From positions 1 through 33,786 of the forward strand of contig CALDBJ010000047.1 of NCBI GenBank assembly GCA_937937835.1: a stretch of 33,786 nt of DNA, written 5' to 3'. The notes beneath the pieces were generated by a model, which saw only the letters and a program-made list of their open reading frames with translations, did no database searches and was not told where the DNA came from. Both the position numbers and the translations under genes were made by a program. Source of the DNA: an uncultured Collinsella sp. (GTDB lineage: Bacteria > Actinomycetota > Coriobacteriia > Coriobacteriales > Coriobacteriaceae). Positions 1 to 6,490 of the stretch are shown in pieces. The stretch's first letter is position 1. Every line of letters starts with the position of its first letter.

Positions 1-158
1 TCTCAAGGTGCACGCTTTGCGGCTCATCCGGTCCGACCGGGCCGCGCGGCAAGGAAATATATTGCCAGACCGGAGGGGCCCCGCGGGCGGGAATCTGGTA
101 CTCCACGGTTCCTACACAAATGAGGATGGGACCCTCTCTGTGAGAGCCTAGAAAGAAC
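1..158 (+). ncRNA. Possible 3' part of a structured untranslated RNA
   Basis: No convincing reading frame covers this stretch, but it can fold. CCGGTC (28-33) can pair with GACCGG (68-73), enclosing a second helix GGCAA (48-52) with TTGCC (62-66). It runs directly into a strong intrinsic terminator on the same strand. That pattern fits the end of a non-coding RNA or a long 3' UTR that began before the window. I could not assign it to 6S RNA, tmRNA, RNase P or SRP RNA from memory of their motifs. The strand is inferred from the terminator only. Confidence 0.3.
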
Positions 159-196
159 AGGGCCGCGGCCCCCTATTAGAGCGGCCCTTCGGTTTT
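159..196 (+). terminator. Intrinsic terminator
   Basis: AGGGCCGC (159-166) pairs with GCGGCCCT (181-188), followed by TCGGTTTT. It ends whatever transcript enters the window from the left and separates it from the convergent XRE gene. Confidence 0.75.
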
Positions 197-237
197 CCAA
201 CGGTTAAGCTTCGGCCGCATTAATGGCTGTATACCCA

Positions 238-846
238 TTAGAAATGGGACATAGCAGCGTTAACGAGTTCAAAAACGATTAGTCCAATAAGAGCCGCTGC
301 GGCAAACTTGATGGCATTCGCAAGCTGTGGATGCTCATAAGCCCAGCCCGTCCTCGTCTCTTCGCTGTCCGCCTTCTTTCCGTCCAAGAAGTCGGATATC
401 TCTTGATACGTCACCAAATCATTCTTCTTCTTGATATGTTCCGCTGCAAGCGCGCAGCACATTGCGCCAGTACCAAAGACGCCTGCCAACACCATCGTCG
501 GAACGCACTGGACCATCCCCCACCCGTGGTTTTGTTGCCACATGAGCCAGGCCATAGAGACGGTAAACGCAAGAAGCCCAGCCAACATCCCCGCACCCAA
601 GCGATAGAGCGTGCCCCTATCGCGTTCAACCCTTTCTCTAATTATTGAAATGTCGCCTTTAACAAGCTCGTCAATCGTTACATCCAGTTGTTCAGACAGC
701 AGTAGGAGACTCTGGATGTCGGGGTACGTTTTACCGCGCTCCCAATTACTGATGGTCTGACGTGTTACAAAAATGCGCCTTGCAAGATCCTCCTGGGACA
801 AACCAGCATCGAGTCGATACTGTTTAAGGTGTTTTGGCAGCTGCAT
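238..846 (-). CDS. XRE-family transcriptional regulator with C-terminal membrane segments
   Basis: The 202-residue product starts with a classic XRE/Cro helix-turn-helix (about residues 5-60). The recognition helix is in VTRQTISNWERGKTYPD and the dimer-side segment in LLLLSEQLDVTIDELVKGD. After a short charged linker come three hydrophobic stretches, at about 80-101, 111-134 and 176-199, so the protein is probably held in the membrane with its DNA-binding domain in the cytoplasm. Regulators of this build are common in Firmicutes and Coriobacteria, but their ligands are mostly unknown. The ATG has an AAGGGA ribosome-binding site a few bases upstream. The gene stands alone. A perfect palindrome at 960-979, about 115 bases before the start codon, is a candidate operator, possibly autoregulatory. 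The regulator type is secure; the signal and targets are not known. Confidence 0.85.
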   Translation of the reverse strand: MQLPKHLKQYRLDAGLSQEDLARRIFVTRQTISNWERGKTYPDIQSLLLLSEQLDVTIDELVKGDISIIRERVERDRGTLYRLGAGMLAGLLAFTVSMAWLMWQQNHGWGMVQCVPTMVLAGVFGTGAMCCALAAEHIKKKNDLVTYQEISDFLDGKKADSEETRTGWAYEHPQLANAIKFAAAALIGLIVFELVNAAMSHF

Positions 847-959
847 GGCGTTCCCTTCGAATGCATCTCAACTCTTATTGGGCGGCTACACAACAGAAGC
901 CGGCAAGCAAAGTGTAATCCCAAAATCAAACCCATACGGATGGCTGCGCGCAGATTAGA

Positions 960-979
960 GTGTCAAAAATCTTTGACAC
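960..979. promoter_or_regulatory. Perfect 8-bp palindrome, candidate operator of the XRE regulator
   Basis: GTGTCAAA and TTTGACAC form perfect 8-bp arms around the 4-base centre AATC. The site lies in the only gene-free region upstream of the regulator (847-1065). The arm contains TTGACA in the minus orientation, so it may overlap a -35 element, but I do not see a good -10 hexamer at 16-18 bases. That it is an operator is inference. Confidence 0.45.
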
Positions 980-1065
980 ATACGCTACCTGCTCTTTCTT
1001 GCAACTCGGACGCTATCGAATTGATCGGTTTGGCTACGTCCCAAATCGATCACATCCCTAATCAA

Positions 1066-1103
1066 TCAAAAAGGGGCGCTTCCGGATTGGAAGCGCCCCT
1101 TTA
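1066..1103 (-). terminator. Terminator of the infC-rpmI-rplT operon
   Basis: A 13-bp perfect stem (1071-1083 with 1089-1101, core GGGGCGCTTCC) with a 5-base loop is followed on the minus strand by TTTTTGATT. It lies 15 bases past the rplT stop codon. Confidence 0.9.
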
Positions 1104-1118
1104 AGATGCAAGAAGCAA

Positions 1119-1478
1119 TTAAGCCTCGAGAGCCTTCTTGGCAATGGCAGCCAGCTCGTTGAAGGACTCGATGTCCTCGTAAGCCATCTGAGCCAGAACC
1201 TTGCGGTCGAGCTCGATGCCGGCAACCTTCAGGCCGTGCATGAACTGAGAGTAAGAGATGTCGTTCAGGCGAGCGGCAGCGTTGATGCGGGTGATCCAGA
1301 GAGAGCGGATCTCGCGCTTCTTGTTGCGGCGATCACGATACTGATACTGCAGGGAGTGCTGGACCTGCTCTTTAGCATGCTTGTAAGTACGCGAAGCGGC
1401 ACCGTAGTAACCCTTCGCACGGTGCATAACGGTACGGCGCTTCTTCTTGGCGGCAACAGCGCGCTTAATACGTGCCAT
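1119..1478 (-). CDS. rplT: Large ribosomal subunit protein bL20
   Basis: The 119-residue, very basic protein begins MARIKRAVAAKKKRR, the family signature. It continues with the conserved AKGYYGAASRTYKHAKEQV and RDRRNKKREIRSLWI segments, and the length is normal for bL20. The protein binds 23S rRNA early in 50S assembly. In several bacteria it also represses its own operon by binding the infC/rpmI leader mRNA. It is the last gene of the infC-rpmI-rplT operon, 46 bases after rpmI, with its own AGGAG site before the ATG, and is followed by a strong terminator. Identification is secure. Confidence 0.98.
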   Translation of the reverse strand: MARIKRAVAAKKKRRTVMHRAKGYYGAASRTYKHAKEQVQHSLQYQYRDRRNKKREIRSLWITRINAAARLNDISYSQFMHGLKVAGIELDRKVLAQMAYEDIESFNELAAIAKKALEA

Positions 1479-1524
1479 GTTCTATCAACTCCTAGACGGT
1501 AAAACGAAAAACGGGAACGCGAAC

Positions 1525-1716
1525 TTAGGCGAGACGCGACTTGATGACCTTGCGGTCGGCAGCGGCGATCTCGATCTCCTGACGGAAGCCACGCTTACGC
1601 TTGGTGGACTTCTTGCTCAGGATGTGGCTCTTGAAAGCCTTGGCGCGCATAAGCTTGCCGGTGCCAGTCTTGCGGAAACGCTTCTTGGTGCCGCTGTGGG
1701 ACTTCATCTTAGGCAT
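1525..1716 (-). CDS. rpmI: Large ribosomal subunit protein bL35
   Basis: The 63-residue basic protein starts MPKMKSHSGTKKRFRKTGTGK, as bL35 proteins do, and contains the conserved KAFKSHILSKKSTKRKRGFR stretch. It is a small 50S subunit protein. The ATG is preceded by AAGGAG at good spacing. It lies 32 bases downstream of infC and 46 bases upstream of rplT, the canonical order. Identification is secure. Confidence 0.98.
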   Translation of the reverse strand: MPKMKSHSGTKKRFRKTGTGKLMRAKAFKSHILSKKSTKRKRGFRQEIEIAAADRKVIKSRLA

Positions 1717-1748
1717 GAAATACTCCTTAATCGGTTACAGAACACTAG

Positions 1749-2303
1749 TTACTTGGTATCGCTTGCCGCTTTATCCTCATCGAAGGCGCCCTTAATCGGG
1801 GCGAGCAGCATAAGCATGTTACGGCCTTCCATCTTAGGCTTGGACTCGACCGTAGCGTAAGGCTTGAGATCCTCGGCGAGACGCTCGAGAACGTTAAGAC
1901 CCTGCTCCGGGTGAGCCATCTCACGGCCGCGGAACATGATGGTGATCTTAACGCGTGCGCCCTTCTTGAGGAAACGCAGAACGTGGCCCTTCTTGGTCTC
2001 GTAGTCGCCAACGTCGATCTTGGGTCGGAACTTCATTTCCTTGACCTCGACCTTAGACTGGTTCTTACGAGCGGCCTTGGCCTTCATGGCCTGCTGGTAC
2101 TTGAACTTACCGTAGTCCATGACCTTGCAGACCGGCGGCTCCGCGTTGGGAGCGATCTCGACCAGGTCGAGACCCTGATCGTCAGCGACGCGCTGGGCAT
2201 CGCGGATGGCGAACAGGCCGAGCTGAGAGCCATCGACGCCAATCAAACGGCACGAAGATGCAGTGATCTCGTCGTTGATGCGGGTGTCATCAGACTTAGC
2301 TAT
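1749..2303 (-). CDS. infC: Translation initiation factor IF-3, probable AUA start codon
   Basis: IF-3 binds the 30S subunit, keeps the subunits apart and checks start-codon pairing. The protein shows the N-domain marks RINDEI and CRLIGVDGSQLG, the linker rich in Lys and Ala (KAKAARKNQ), and the C-domain EMKFRPKI and GDYETKKGHVLRFL segments. The first in-frame ATG (2316-2318) is an unlikely start. It has no ribosome-binding site upstream, and the GGAGG at 2312-2316 overlaps it. Eight bases after that GGAGG lies an ATA codon (2301-2303) followed by AKSDDTRINDEI, which is where IF-3 proteins normally begin. IF-3 genes of many bacteria use rare non-AUG starts such as AUU so that IF-3 can repress itself. 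I therefore place the start at the ATA, giving 184 residues. If the ATG is used, the protein gains five N-terminal residues. It heads the rpmI-rplT operon. Confidence 0.93.
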   Translation of the reverse strand: MAKSDDTRINDEITASSCRLIGVDGSQLGLFAIRDAQRVADDQGLDLVEIAPNAEPPVCKVMDYGKFKYQQAMKAKAARKNQSKVEVKEMKFRPKIDVGDYETKKGHVLRFLKKGARVKITIMFRGREMAHPEQGLNVLERLAEDLKPYATVESKPKMEGRNMLMLLAPIKGAFDEDKAASDTK

Positions 2304-2322
2304 TTTCCCTACCTCCATTCAT

Positions 2323-2357
2323 AAAAAAATAACCCGGCGCTTCTTTGCAACCAGGTC
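2323..2357 (-). promoter_or_regulatory. Attenuator-like hairpin with U-run just before infC
   Basis: On the minus strand ACCUGG (2356-2351) can pair with CCGGGU (2337-2332), one pair being G-U, and is followed by seven U residues (2329-2323). This looks like a weak intrinsic terminator placed only a few bases before the infC ribosome-binding site. Leader attenuation of the infC-rpmI-rplT operon by L20 is established in Bacillus subtilis. The same logic here is inference. Confidence 0.5.
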
Positions 2358-2436
2358 GTACACATAGACATCCTCGATACGAGGAAGGGAATCTAAGTTG
2401 TATGACCAGTCAGCTGCTCATTGGCGCCAAAAGGTG

Positions 2437-2452
2437 GGAACCCTCGGGTTCC
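2437..2452 (-). promoter_or_regulatory. Hairpin in the infC leader
   Basis: GGAACCC and GGGTTCC form a perfect 7-bp stem closed by GA. It sits about 135 bases upstream of the infC start, within the presumed 5' leader. Together with the attenuator at 2323-2357 it may be part of an L20-responsive or other leader structure. No clear -35/-10 pair could be fixed between this hairpin and the terminator at 2525. Confidence 0.35.
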
Positions 2453-2524
2453 TCTTTAGGGCATTGCGGGAACAACGCCTTGCGAATAATAACACGTATA
2501 GTGCGCTATCACATTACGTACACG

Positions 2525-2547
2525 AAAAAGGGGGTCTTGACCCCCTT
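2525..2547 (-). terminator. Intrinsic terminator, copy A
   Basis: GGGGGTC (2530-2536) pairs with GACCCCC (2539-2545) and is followed on the minus strand by TTTTT. It is a near copy of the tRNA-Leu terminator at 2709-2731 and now follows the tRNA remnant at 2567-2589. It would also insulate infC from upstream transcription. Confidence 0.75.
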
Positions 2548-2566
2548 GAACGCTCAGCTGCATGTA

Positions 2567-2589
2567 TGGTGCCCGAGGCGAGACTCGAA
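2567..2589 (-). pseudogene. Truncated tRNA-Leu 3' end (T-arm, acceptor and CCA only)
   Basis: On the minus strand this reads TTCGAGTCTCGCCTCGGGC followed by ACCA, identical to the 3' end of the intact tRNA-Leu at 2751-2837. The rest of the tRNA is missing. Past position 2589 the sequence turns into unrelated GC-rich hairpins. Identity continues on the other side through the 3' flank and the terminator, so the repeated block is about 70 bases (2521-2589 and 2705-2773). It cannot make a functional tRNA. Confidence 0.8.
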
Positions 2590-2704
2590 GGGCCTTCGCT
2601 TCGCGAAGCCCCGGGCTTCGGGCGCGTGGCGCCCTCGCCACGCTCCGCTACAAACAGGCCACAGGCCTGTTGGCTTAACGCTTCGCGCGCTCACGCGAGT
2701 TCGG
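2590..2704. repeat. Hairpin-rich spacer between the two tRNA-Leu 3' ends
   Basis: This 115-base stretch is packed with short perfect palindromes. They include CTTCGCGAAG (2599-2608), GCGTGGCG with CGCCACGC around CCCT (2624-2643), and AACAGGCC with GGCCTGTT around ACA (2653-2671). There is no plausible gene. It may be a REP-like or other intergenic repeat that interrupted a duplicated tRNA, but no second copy lies in this window. Confidence 0.5.
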
Positions 2705-2708
2705 CACG

Positions 2709-2731
2709 AAAAAGGGGGCCGCAACCCCCTT
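2709..2731 (-). terminator. Terminator of tRNA-Leu, copy B
   Basis: GGGGG (2714-2718) pairs with CCCCC (2725-2729), followed on the minus strand by TTTTT. It lies about 20 bases past the tRNA CCA end. Confidence 0.75.
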
Positions 2732-2750
2732 GAACGCTCACTTGCATGTA

Positions 2751-2837
2751 TGGTGCCCGAGGCGAGACTCGAACTCGCACGTTGTTGCCAACGGTGGATT
2801 TTGAGTCCACTGCGTCTGCCAATTCCGCCACTCGGGC
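2751..2837 (-). tRNA. tRNA-Leu (anticodon CAA)
   Basis: The 87-nt class II tRNA has acceptor arms GCCCGAG and CTCGGGC, discriminator A and an encoded CCA. The D-arm is of the leucine type (GCGGAATTGGCAGACGC). The anticodon stem GTGGA/TCCAC encloses loop CTCAAAA, with anticodon CAA at 2801-2803 on the plus strand. The long variable arm CGTTGGCAACAACG and the T-arm GCGAG-TTCGAGT-CTCGC complete the fold. It decodes UUG. Confidence 0.97.
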
Positions 2838-2876
2838 ACGTAATGCGTGAGTTAGTTTATCACAGCTTTCTGTTGA

Positions 2877-4310
2877 TTAGTCCGAAAATGGAACTTCGAG
2901 CATTTCGATGAGTTCGACCGTGCGGAGCATCTCACGCTGACGGCATCCGCGACCGTCGACCGAAGCCTCACCCATCTGGTTATCGTAAGGGTCCTCGCGC
3001 ATGCCGTCGAAAGAGGGCTCAAACTCTGCCTGGAATCGATTGTTGGCCACCATACGCCACGGGTCGAGATTGCCAAAGTAGTGATGGCGGCGCCACTCCT
3101 CCCCCATCCTGCGAGCAGAAGATCCAAATGACACGTCGGCGTTGAGCCAACCGGTCTGCGGCGTATAGAACTCTGCCCAGTCGTGCGGCCCCACCGAATC
3201 GGGCGCAACATACAGGCCGCTCTGCCAACGGGCAGGCACGCCCGCGATACGGCACATGGTGATGAACGTGAGCGCCATAACGCCGCAATCGCCACGGAGC
3301 GAATGCGCGCAGTCATCGGCAATAGATCCCAAAAGCAGGTACGGCGGCTGATAGCGATAGTCGATATGCTGCGTCAGGTAATCATAGATAGCACGAGCGC
3401 GATCGAGCGGATCCTCGAGCCCGTCAATAACACGCTCCGTCAGCTGTCGCAGGTACGGCGTAAACGCAATGTGCGGACGGTCCTCGGAAGTGTCCTCGGG
3501 CAGCGGCGTGTCCATACAGGGATGCGATGGGAGCGCACCACCATAGATATCGCAATAGGCGGCATCGATGTGATAGCGATAGGTCACCGAGAATGAATGT
3601 TCAGTCGAAGATGTCCAAGAGGCAGTACGAGCCGAAACGTTTTCAGAGGCAACGGTACCCTCCGACGTCATATCGAGAACCTCGATATGAGACTGTTGAC
3701 GACAGGCGGCGGCAACGGGAAGCCACGCGCGAACGGCCTCCCCCTCAAGAGCTCCGGGGACAGACACGGATGCCTTTAGGGTGATGACGCGAGACAGCCC
3801 ATTCTGCGATTCCATCTCCTTGAGCATCTGGTTGCGTAGCGCAATTCCGTCCACAGGATCGGGACGCATGCCGGGGACCTCTTTGGGATACACGCGAAGC
3901 GAATTGAGGAAGTTGTCGAGAACGAACAGCTCGCCATCGATAAAGCGCCAGTCAATACGCTTACGATCAATCAGGTCGTCAAACTGCTCTTCGGTAAACT
4001 CTGGCCACTCCTCGCGAATCATCGCAATGGCTCGATTACGCGACACCGAAAAATGAAGCGGCGTCTCGAGCATGCGATACCGCTCGGCGCGAACGCAGGC
4101 GGCCAGCGAAGGCTCGGGGTTCTGTTCCAAAAGGCGATCGCAGGCAGCAACAGCCTGCGTCAAATACCCGGCATCCTTAAGACGAAGAATCTCGGGCGGC
4201 AGTCCAACATCGAGATGACGAAAGTCATCACAGCAAACATCAACAGAGCAACCAACAGGACCCTCGTCAATAACCTTCCCATCCGAAGGCAGCACATTAA
4301 TAACAGCCAT
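2877..4310 (-). CDS. Transglutaminase-like domain protein
   Basis: The C-terminal half carries a transglutaminase/protease-like fold of the bacterial type. Cys342 lies in RGDCGVMA, His376 in GPHDWAEFY and Asp392 in NADVSFG, so the Cys-His-Asp triad is complete. The N-terminal about 180 residues contain a helical, TPR-like stretch (LKDAGYLTQAVAACDRLLEQNP) and then a beta-rich segment as seen before many such domains. There is no signal peptide or membrane segment, so the protein is probably cytoplasmic. Members act as peptidases, amidases or cross-linkers; the substrate cannot be told here. I start at the ATG of MAVINVLPSD because GGAG lies six bases before it. Upstream in-frame ATG and GTG codons (4346, 4391) lack ribosome-binding sites and would give up to 504 residues. 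It stands alone between tRNA-Leu and a repeat region. Confidence 0.8.
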   Translation of the reverse strand: MAVINVLPSDGKVIDEGPVGCSVDVCCDDFRHLDVGLPPEILRLKDAGYLTQAVAACDRLLEQNPEPSLAACVRAERYRMLETPLHFSVSRNRAIAMIREEWPEFTEEQFDDLIDRKRIDWRFIDGELFVLDNFLNSLRVYPKEVPGMRPDPVDGIALRNQMLKEMESQNGLSRVITLKASVSVPGALEGEAVRAWLPVAAACRQQSHIEVLDMTSEGTVASENVSARTASWTSSTEHSFSVTYRYHIDAAYCDIYGGALPSHPCMDTPLPEDTSEDRPHIAFTPYLRQLTERVIDGLEDPLDRARAIYDYLTQHIDYRYQPPYLLLGSIADDCAHSLRGDCGVMALTFITMCRIAGVPARWQSGLYVAPDSVGPHDWAEFYTPQTGWLNADVSFGSSARRMGEEWRRHHYFGNLDPWRMVANNRFQAEFEPSFDGMREDPYDNQMGEASVDGRGCRQREMLRTVELIEMLEVPFSD

Positions 4311-4451
4311 ACCAAACTCCAAGTCATTAGAACTCTTGAAGTCCATTGTAGCGAGATAAAAAGAAAGCCCCAATAAAGGAACCCTCAACACCGATAAACG
4401 GTACCTATAAAAAATGAATTCAGCCCAGTAACCCTGTAGCGAGTTAACGAA

Positions 4452-4505
4452 GGAGGCCCCGTTTCCCCGGAGCTGATTCCGTCGCGCGACTTCTGGCGAA
4501 GCCAG
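4452..4505. repeat. Diverged half copy of the 4550-4641 hairpin repeat
   Basis: This segment repeats, with substitutions, the left arm and loop of the structure at 4550-4602. It shares the GGCCCCGT and CGCGACTTCTGGCGAAGCCAG stretches but lacks the right arm, so it cannot form the long hairpin. The preceding bases also match (GTAACCCTG and CGAAGGA), so the direct repeat spans about 80 bases. It lies in the 351-base gene-free gap between the transglutaminase-like gene and fba. Confidence 0.65.
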
Positions 4506-4549
4506 TAGCCACCTTAGTTCAGACTCGTAACCCTGCGGCGTTAAACGAA

Positions 4550-4641
4550 GGAAGCCCCGTCTCCCGGAACTGTTTCCTTGGCGCGACTTCTGGCGAAGCC
4601 AGGTGAGCGCAAAGGAAACAGTGTAGGGAGACGGGGCTTCC
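4550..4641. repeat. Long imperfect inverted repeat downstream of fba
   Basis: The outer arms GGAAGCCCCGTCTCCC (4550-4565) and its complement (4626-4641) pair perfectly over 16 bp. Inner arms ACTGTTTCCTT (4569-4579) and AAGGAAACAGT (4612-4622) add 11 bp, and CTGGC-GAA-GCCAG (4590-4602) forms a hairpin at the tip. The whole 92-base unit therefore folds into one extended stem. It starts 20 bases after the fba stop codon. It has no U-run, so it is not a typical intrinsic terminator. It may stabilise the fba 3' end or be a small non-autonomous repeat. Confidence 0.75.
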
Positions 4642-4661
4642 GGTGGGAAGTTTAGCGACGC

Positions 4662-5528
4662 TTACGCCTTGTTGACGGAGCCAAACTCCTCCATGAGCTC
4701 CTTGGTGCGGGCAACGATGTTGTCGCGACCAGGCTTGAGGAGCTTGCGGGGGTCAAAGCCCTTGCCCTGCTGATCCTTGCCAGCCTCGATGTACTCGCGG
4801 ACGCCCTTGGCGAAGACGAGCTGCAGGTCGGTGTTGACGTTGATCTTGGAGATGCCCAGGGAGATGGCCTTCTTGATCTGATCCTCGGGGATGCCGGTAC
4901 CACCGTGCAGAACGAGGGGCAGGTCGCCGGTCTGAGCCTTGATCTCGCCCAGGCGCTCGAAGGAAAGGCCAGCCCAGTCGGCAGGGTACACGCCGTGGAT
5001 GTTGCCGATACCGCAGGCAAGGAAGTCGACGCCCAGGTCAGCGATCTGCTTGCACTCAGCAGGATCAGCGAGCTCGCCGCTGGAGGTCACGCCATCCTCG
5101 GTGCCGCCGATGCCGCCGACCTCGGCCTCGATGGACATGCCCTTGGAGTGGGCAAGCTCAACGAGCTCCTTGGTGCGGTCGAGGTTAAGCTGGAAGGTCT
5201 CCTCGTGAGAGCCGTCATACATGATGGACGTGAAGCCGGCCTCGATGCACTTGAAGCAGTCCTCGTAAGAACCGTGATCGAGGTGAAGGGCGACGGGAAC
5301 GGTAACGCCCGTAGCCTCGACGGCAGCCTTGACCATGTCGGCGCAGACCTTGAAACCGCCCATCCACTTAGCGGCACCAGCGGTGCACTGAAGGATCAGC
5401 GGAGACTTGGCCTCCTCGGCGGCCTGGAGAATAGCCAGCGTCCACTCGAGGTTGTTGGTGTTGAAGGCACCGAGACCGTACTTGCCGGCCTCGGCCTTCT
5501 TGAGCATGTCTGCTGCGTTGACGAGCAT
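4662..5528 (-). CDS. fba: Class II fructose-bisphosphate aldolase
   Basis: The zinc-dependent aldolase splits fructose 1,6-bisphosphate into dihydroxyacetone phosphate and glyceraldehyde 3-phosphate in glycolysis. The 288-residue product shows LHLDHGS (Asp84 catalytic, His85 zinc ligand), AEVGGIGG (Glu136), GNIHG (His178, zinc), LVLHGGTG (His208, zinc) and NVNTD (phosphate binding). The start at MLVNAADML is fixed by AGGAGG eight bases upstream. A longer reading frame to 5624 begins in sequence unlike the family. Length and motifs fit the Fba/GatY/KbaY family, and tagatose-bisphosphate aldolase is a possible alternative activity. There is no tagatose or galactitol operon around it, which favours glycolysis. 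It is monocistronic, followed by the long hairpin at 4550-4641. Confidence 0.92.
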   Translation of the reverse strand: MLVNAADMLKKAEAGKYGLGAFNTNNLEWTLAILQAAEEAKSPLILQCTAGAAKWMGGFKVCADMVKAAVEATGVTVPVALHLDHGSYEDCFKCIEAGFTSIMYDGSHEETFQLNLDRTKELVELAHSKGMSIEAEVGGIGGTEDGVTSSGELADPAECKQIADLGVDFLACGIGNIHGVYPADWAGLSFERLGEIKAQTGDLPLVLHGGTGIPEDQIKKAISLGISKINVNTDLQLVFAKGVREYIEAGKDQQGKGFDPRKLLKPGRDNIVARTKELMEEFGSVNKA

Positions 5529-5598
5529 AAAAGAAACCTCCTGTAAGGTTGCTCCGATAACGCCTGTGATTTTACCACGGCGCACCCGAGCATAAACG

Positions 5599-5614
5599 TT
5601 CGTTTGTTCACGAA
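5599..5614. promoter_or_regulatory. Short inverted repeat upstream of fba
   Basis: TTCGT and ACGAA flank a 6-base centre about 70 bases before the fba start, in an otherwise gene-free, AT-richer promoter region. It could be a regulator site for the glycolytic gene. A 5-bp arm can easily arise by chance. Confidence 0.2.
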
Positions 5615-5722
5615 TATCGTCCAAACAGACTTTTTTGACCGTTTGCCCTACGAAATTGACCCGTTGGGGAAAAATAGCTTGACGTTTGGACGCTTCATGT
5701 GCTTAAGAAGCTGACTATAAAG

Positions 5723-6406
5723 CTACACCTGCATGAAAGGGTTCTGCATGAGCTCGCGTGCCATGGTGGTCGAATCGCCATGGCCGGTTAGGCAAACGGT
5801 ATCGGGCGGGAGAAGCCGGGCGAGCTTGGAGAGCGAGCGCAGAATCGCCGCCTCGTCTCCACCGGCGAGATCGGTGCGGCCGTGGCTGCCCGGGAACAGT
5901 GTGTCGCCAACAAAGGCGATGCTTCCCTGCTCGGTGGCGGCGAACAAGACAATGCCACCCGGTGTGTGACCGGGCGTCTCGATCACCTGCAGGCAGATAT
6001 CACCCACCTCGATTGTATCGCCCTCGGCGAGCAGGCGTGTCGGCTCCCCGGGGTCGGGCGTCTCAATGCCCCACATAGCTCGCTGTTCCTCGATATTCGC
6101 ATGCGGCACCGCCACATCCTTAGCGCACAGCTCATACCAGCAGCCCTCACCAACGGTGGTTCGCACGCCGGCAACACCACCAACATGATCGGCATGGCCA
6201 TGAGTGCATACGGCGCCAAGCACGCGTACGCCGGGATGCTCGGCTCGAATATGCTCCACCAAGCGCTCGCCTTCCCATGCGGGGTCGATAATCACGCACT
6301 CATTGTCCGAAATAACAGCATAGCTATTGGTCTGAATGGGACCGTTTACGAGCGTCTCGATCTCGACCGATCCCTTGGGAGTTAAATCCAAGGACACAGC
6401 ACTCAT
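5723..6406 (-). CDS. MBL-fold metallo-hydrolase (glyoxalase II-like)
   Basis: The 227-residue protein contains the metallo-beta-lactamase zinc motif HGHADH (residues 69-74) after the usual NSYAVIS and CVIIDPAWEG strands. Later come the family segments IETPGHTPGG, FVGDTLFPGSHGRTDL and LTGHGDSTT. This order is typical of the hydroxyacylglutathione hydrolase-like group, which hydrolyses thioesters such as S-lactoylglutathione or related thiol adducts. Actinobacteria usually lack glutathione, so the true substrate is open. GAGAGG precedes the ATG. It lies downstream of the RelA/SpoT gene in the same direction, separated by 84 bases and a 12-bp hairpin, so co-transcription is possible. Confidence 0.85.
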   Translation of the reverse strand: MSAVSLDLTPKGSVEIETLVNGPIQTNSYAVISDNECVIIDPAWEGERLVEHIRAEHPGVRVLGAVCTHGHADHVGGVAGVRTTVGEGCWYELCAKDVAVPHANIEEQRAMWGIETPDPGEPTRLLAEGDTIEVGDICLQVIETPGHTPGGIVLFAATEQGSIAFVGDTLFPGSHGRTDLAGGDEAAILRSLSKLARLLPPDTVCLTGHGDSTTMARELMQNPFMQV

Positions 6407-6426
6407 GCCCCTCTCCTCTCTATAGA

Positions 6427-6454
6427 ACTCGAGGCATCAAACGATGCCTCGAGT
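6427..6454. terminator. Perfect 12-bp hairpin between rel and the MBL gene
   Basis: ACTCGAGGCATC (6427-6438) pairs without mismatch with GATGCCTCGAGT (6443-6454) around AAAC. There is no U-run on either side, so it is a weak intrinsic terminator at best. It may act as an mRNA end stabiliser or partial terminator after rel. Confidence 0.5.
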
Positions 6455-6490
6455 GTAGCGAATATCGATAATGTGGCACGTTCGTCGCGA

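Noticed and set aside
88..125. Possible T-box-like sequence (CTGGTACTCCACGG)
   Set aside because: The conserved T-box core is not matched, no downstream aminoacyl-tRNA synthetase or amino acid gene follows on the plus strand, and the following terminator ends the transcript.
2590..2704. CRISPR array
   Set aside because: The palindromes differ from each other and are not regularly spaced repeats with unique spacers.
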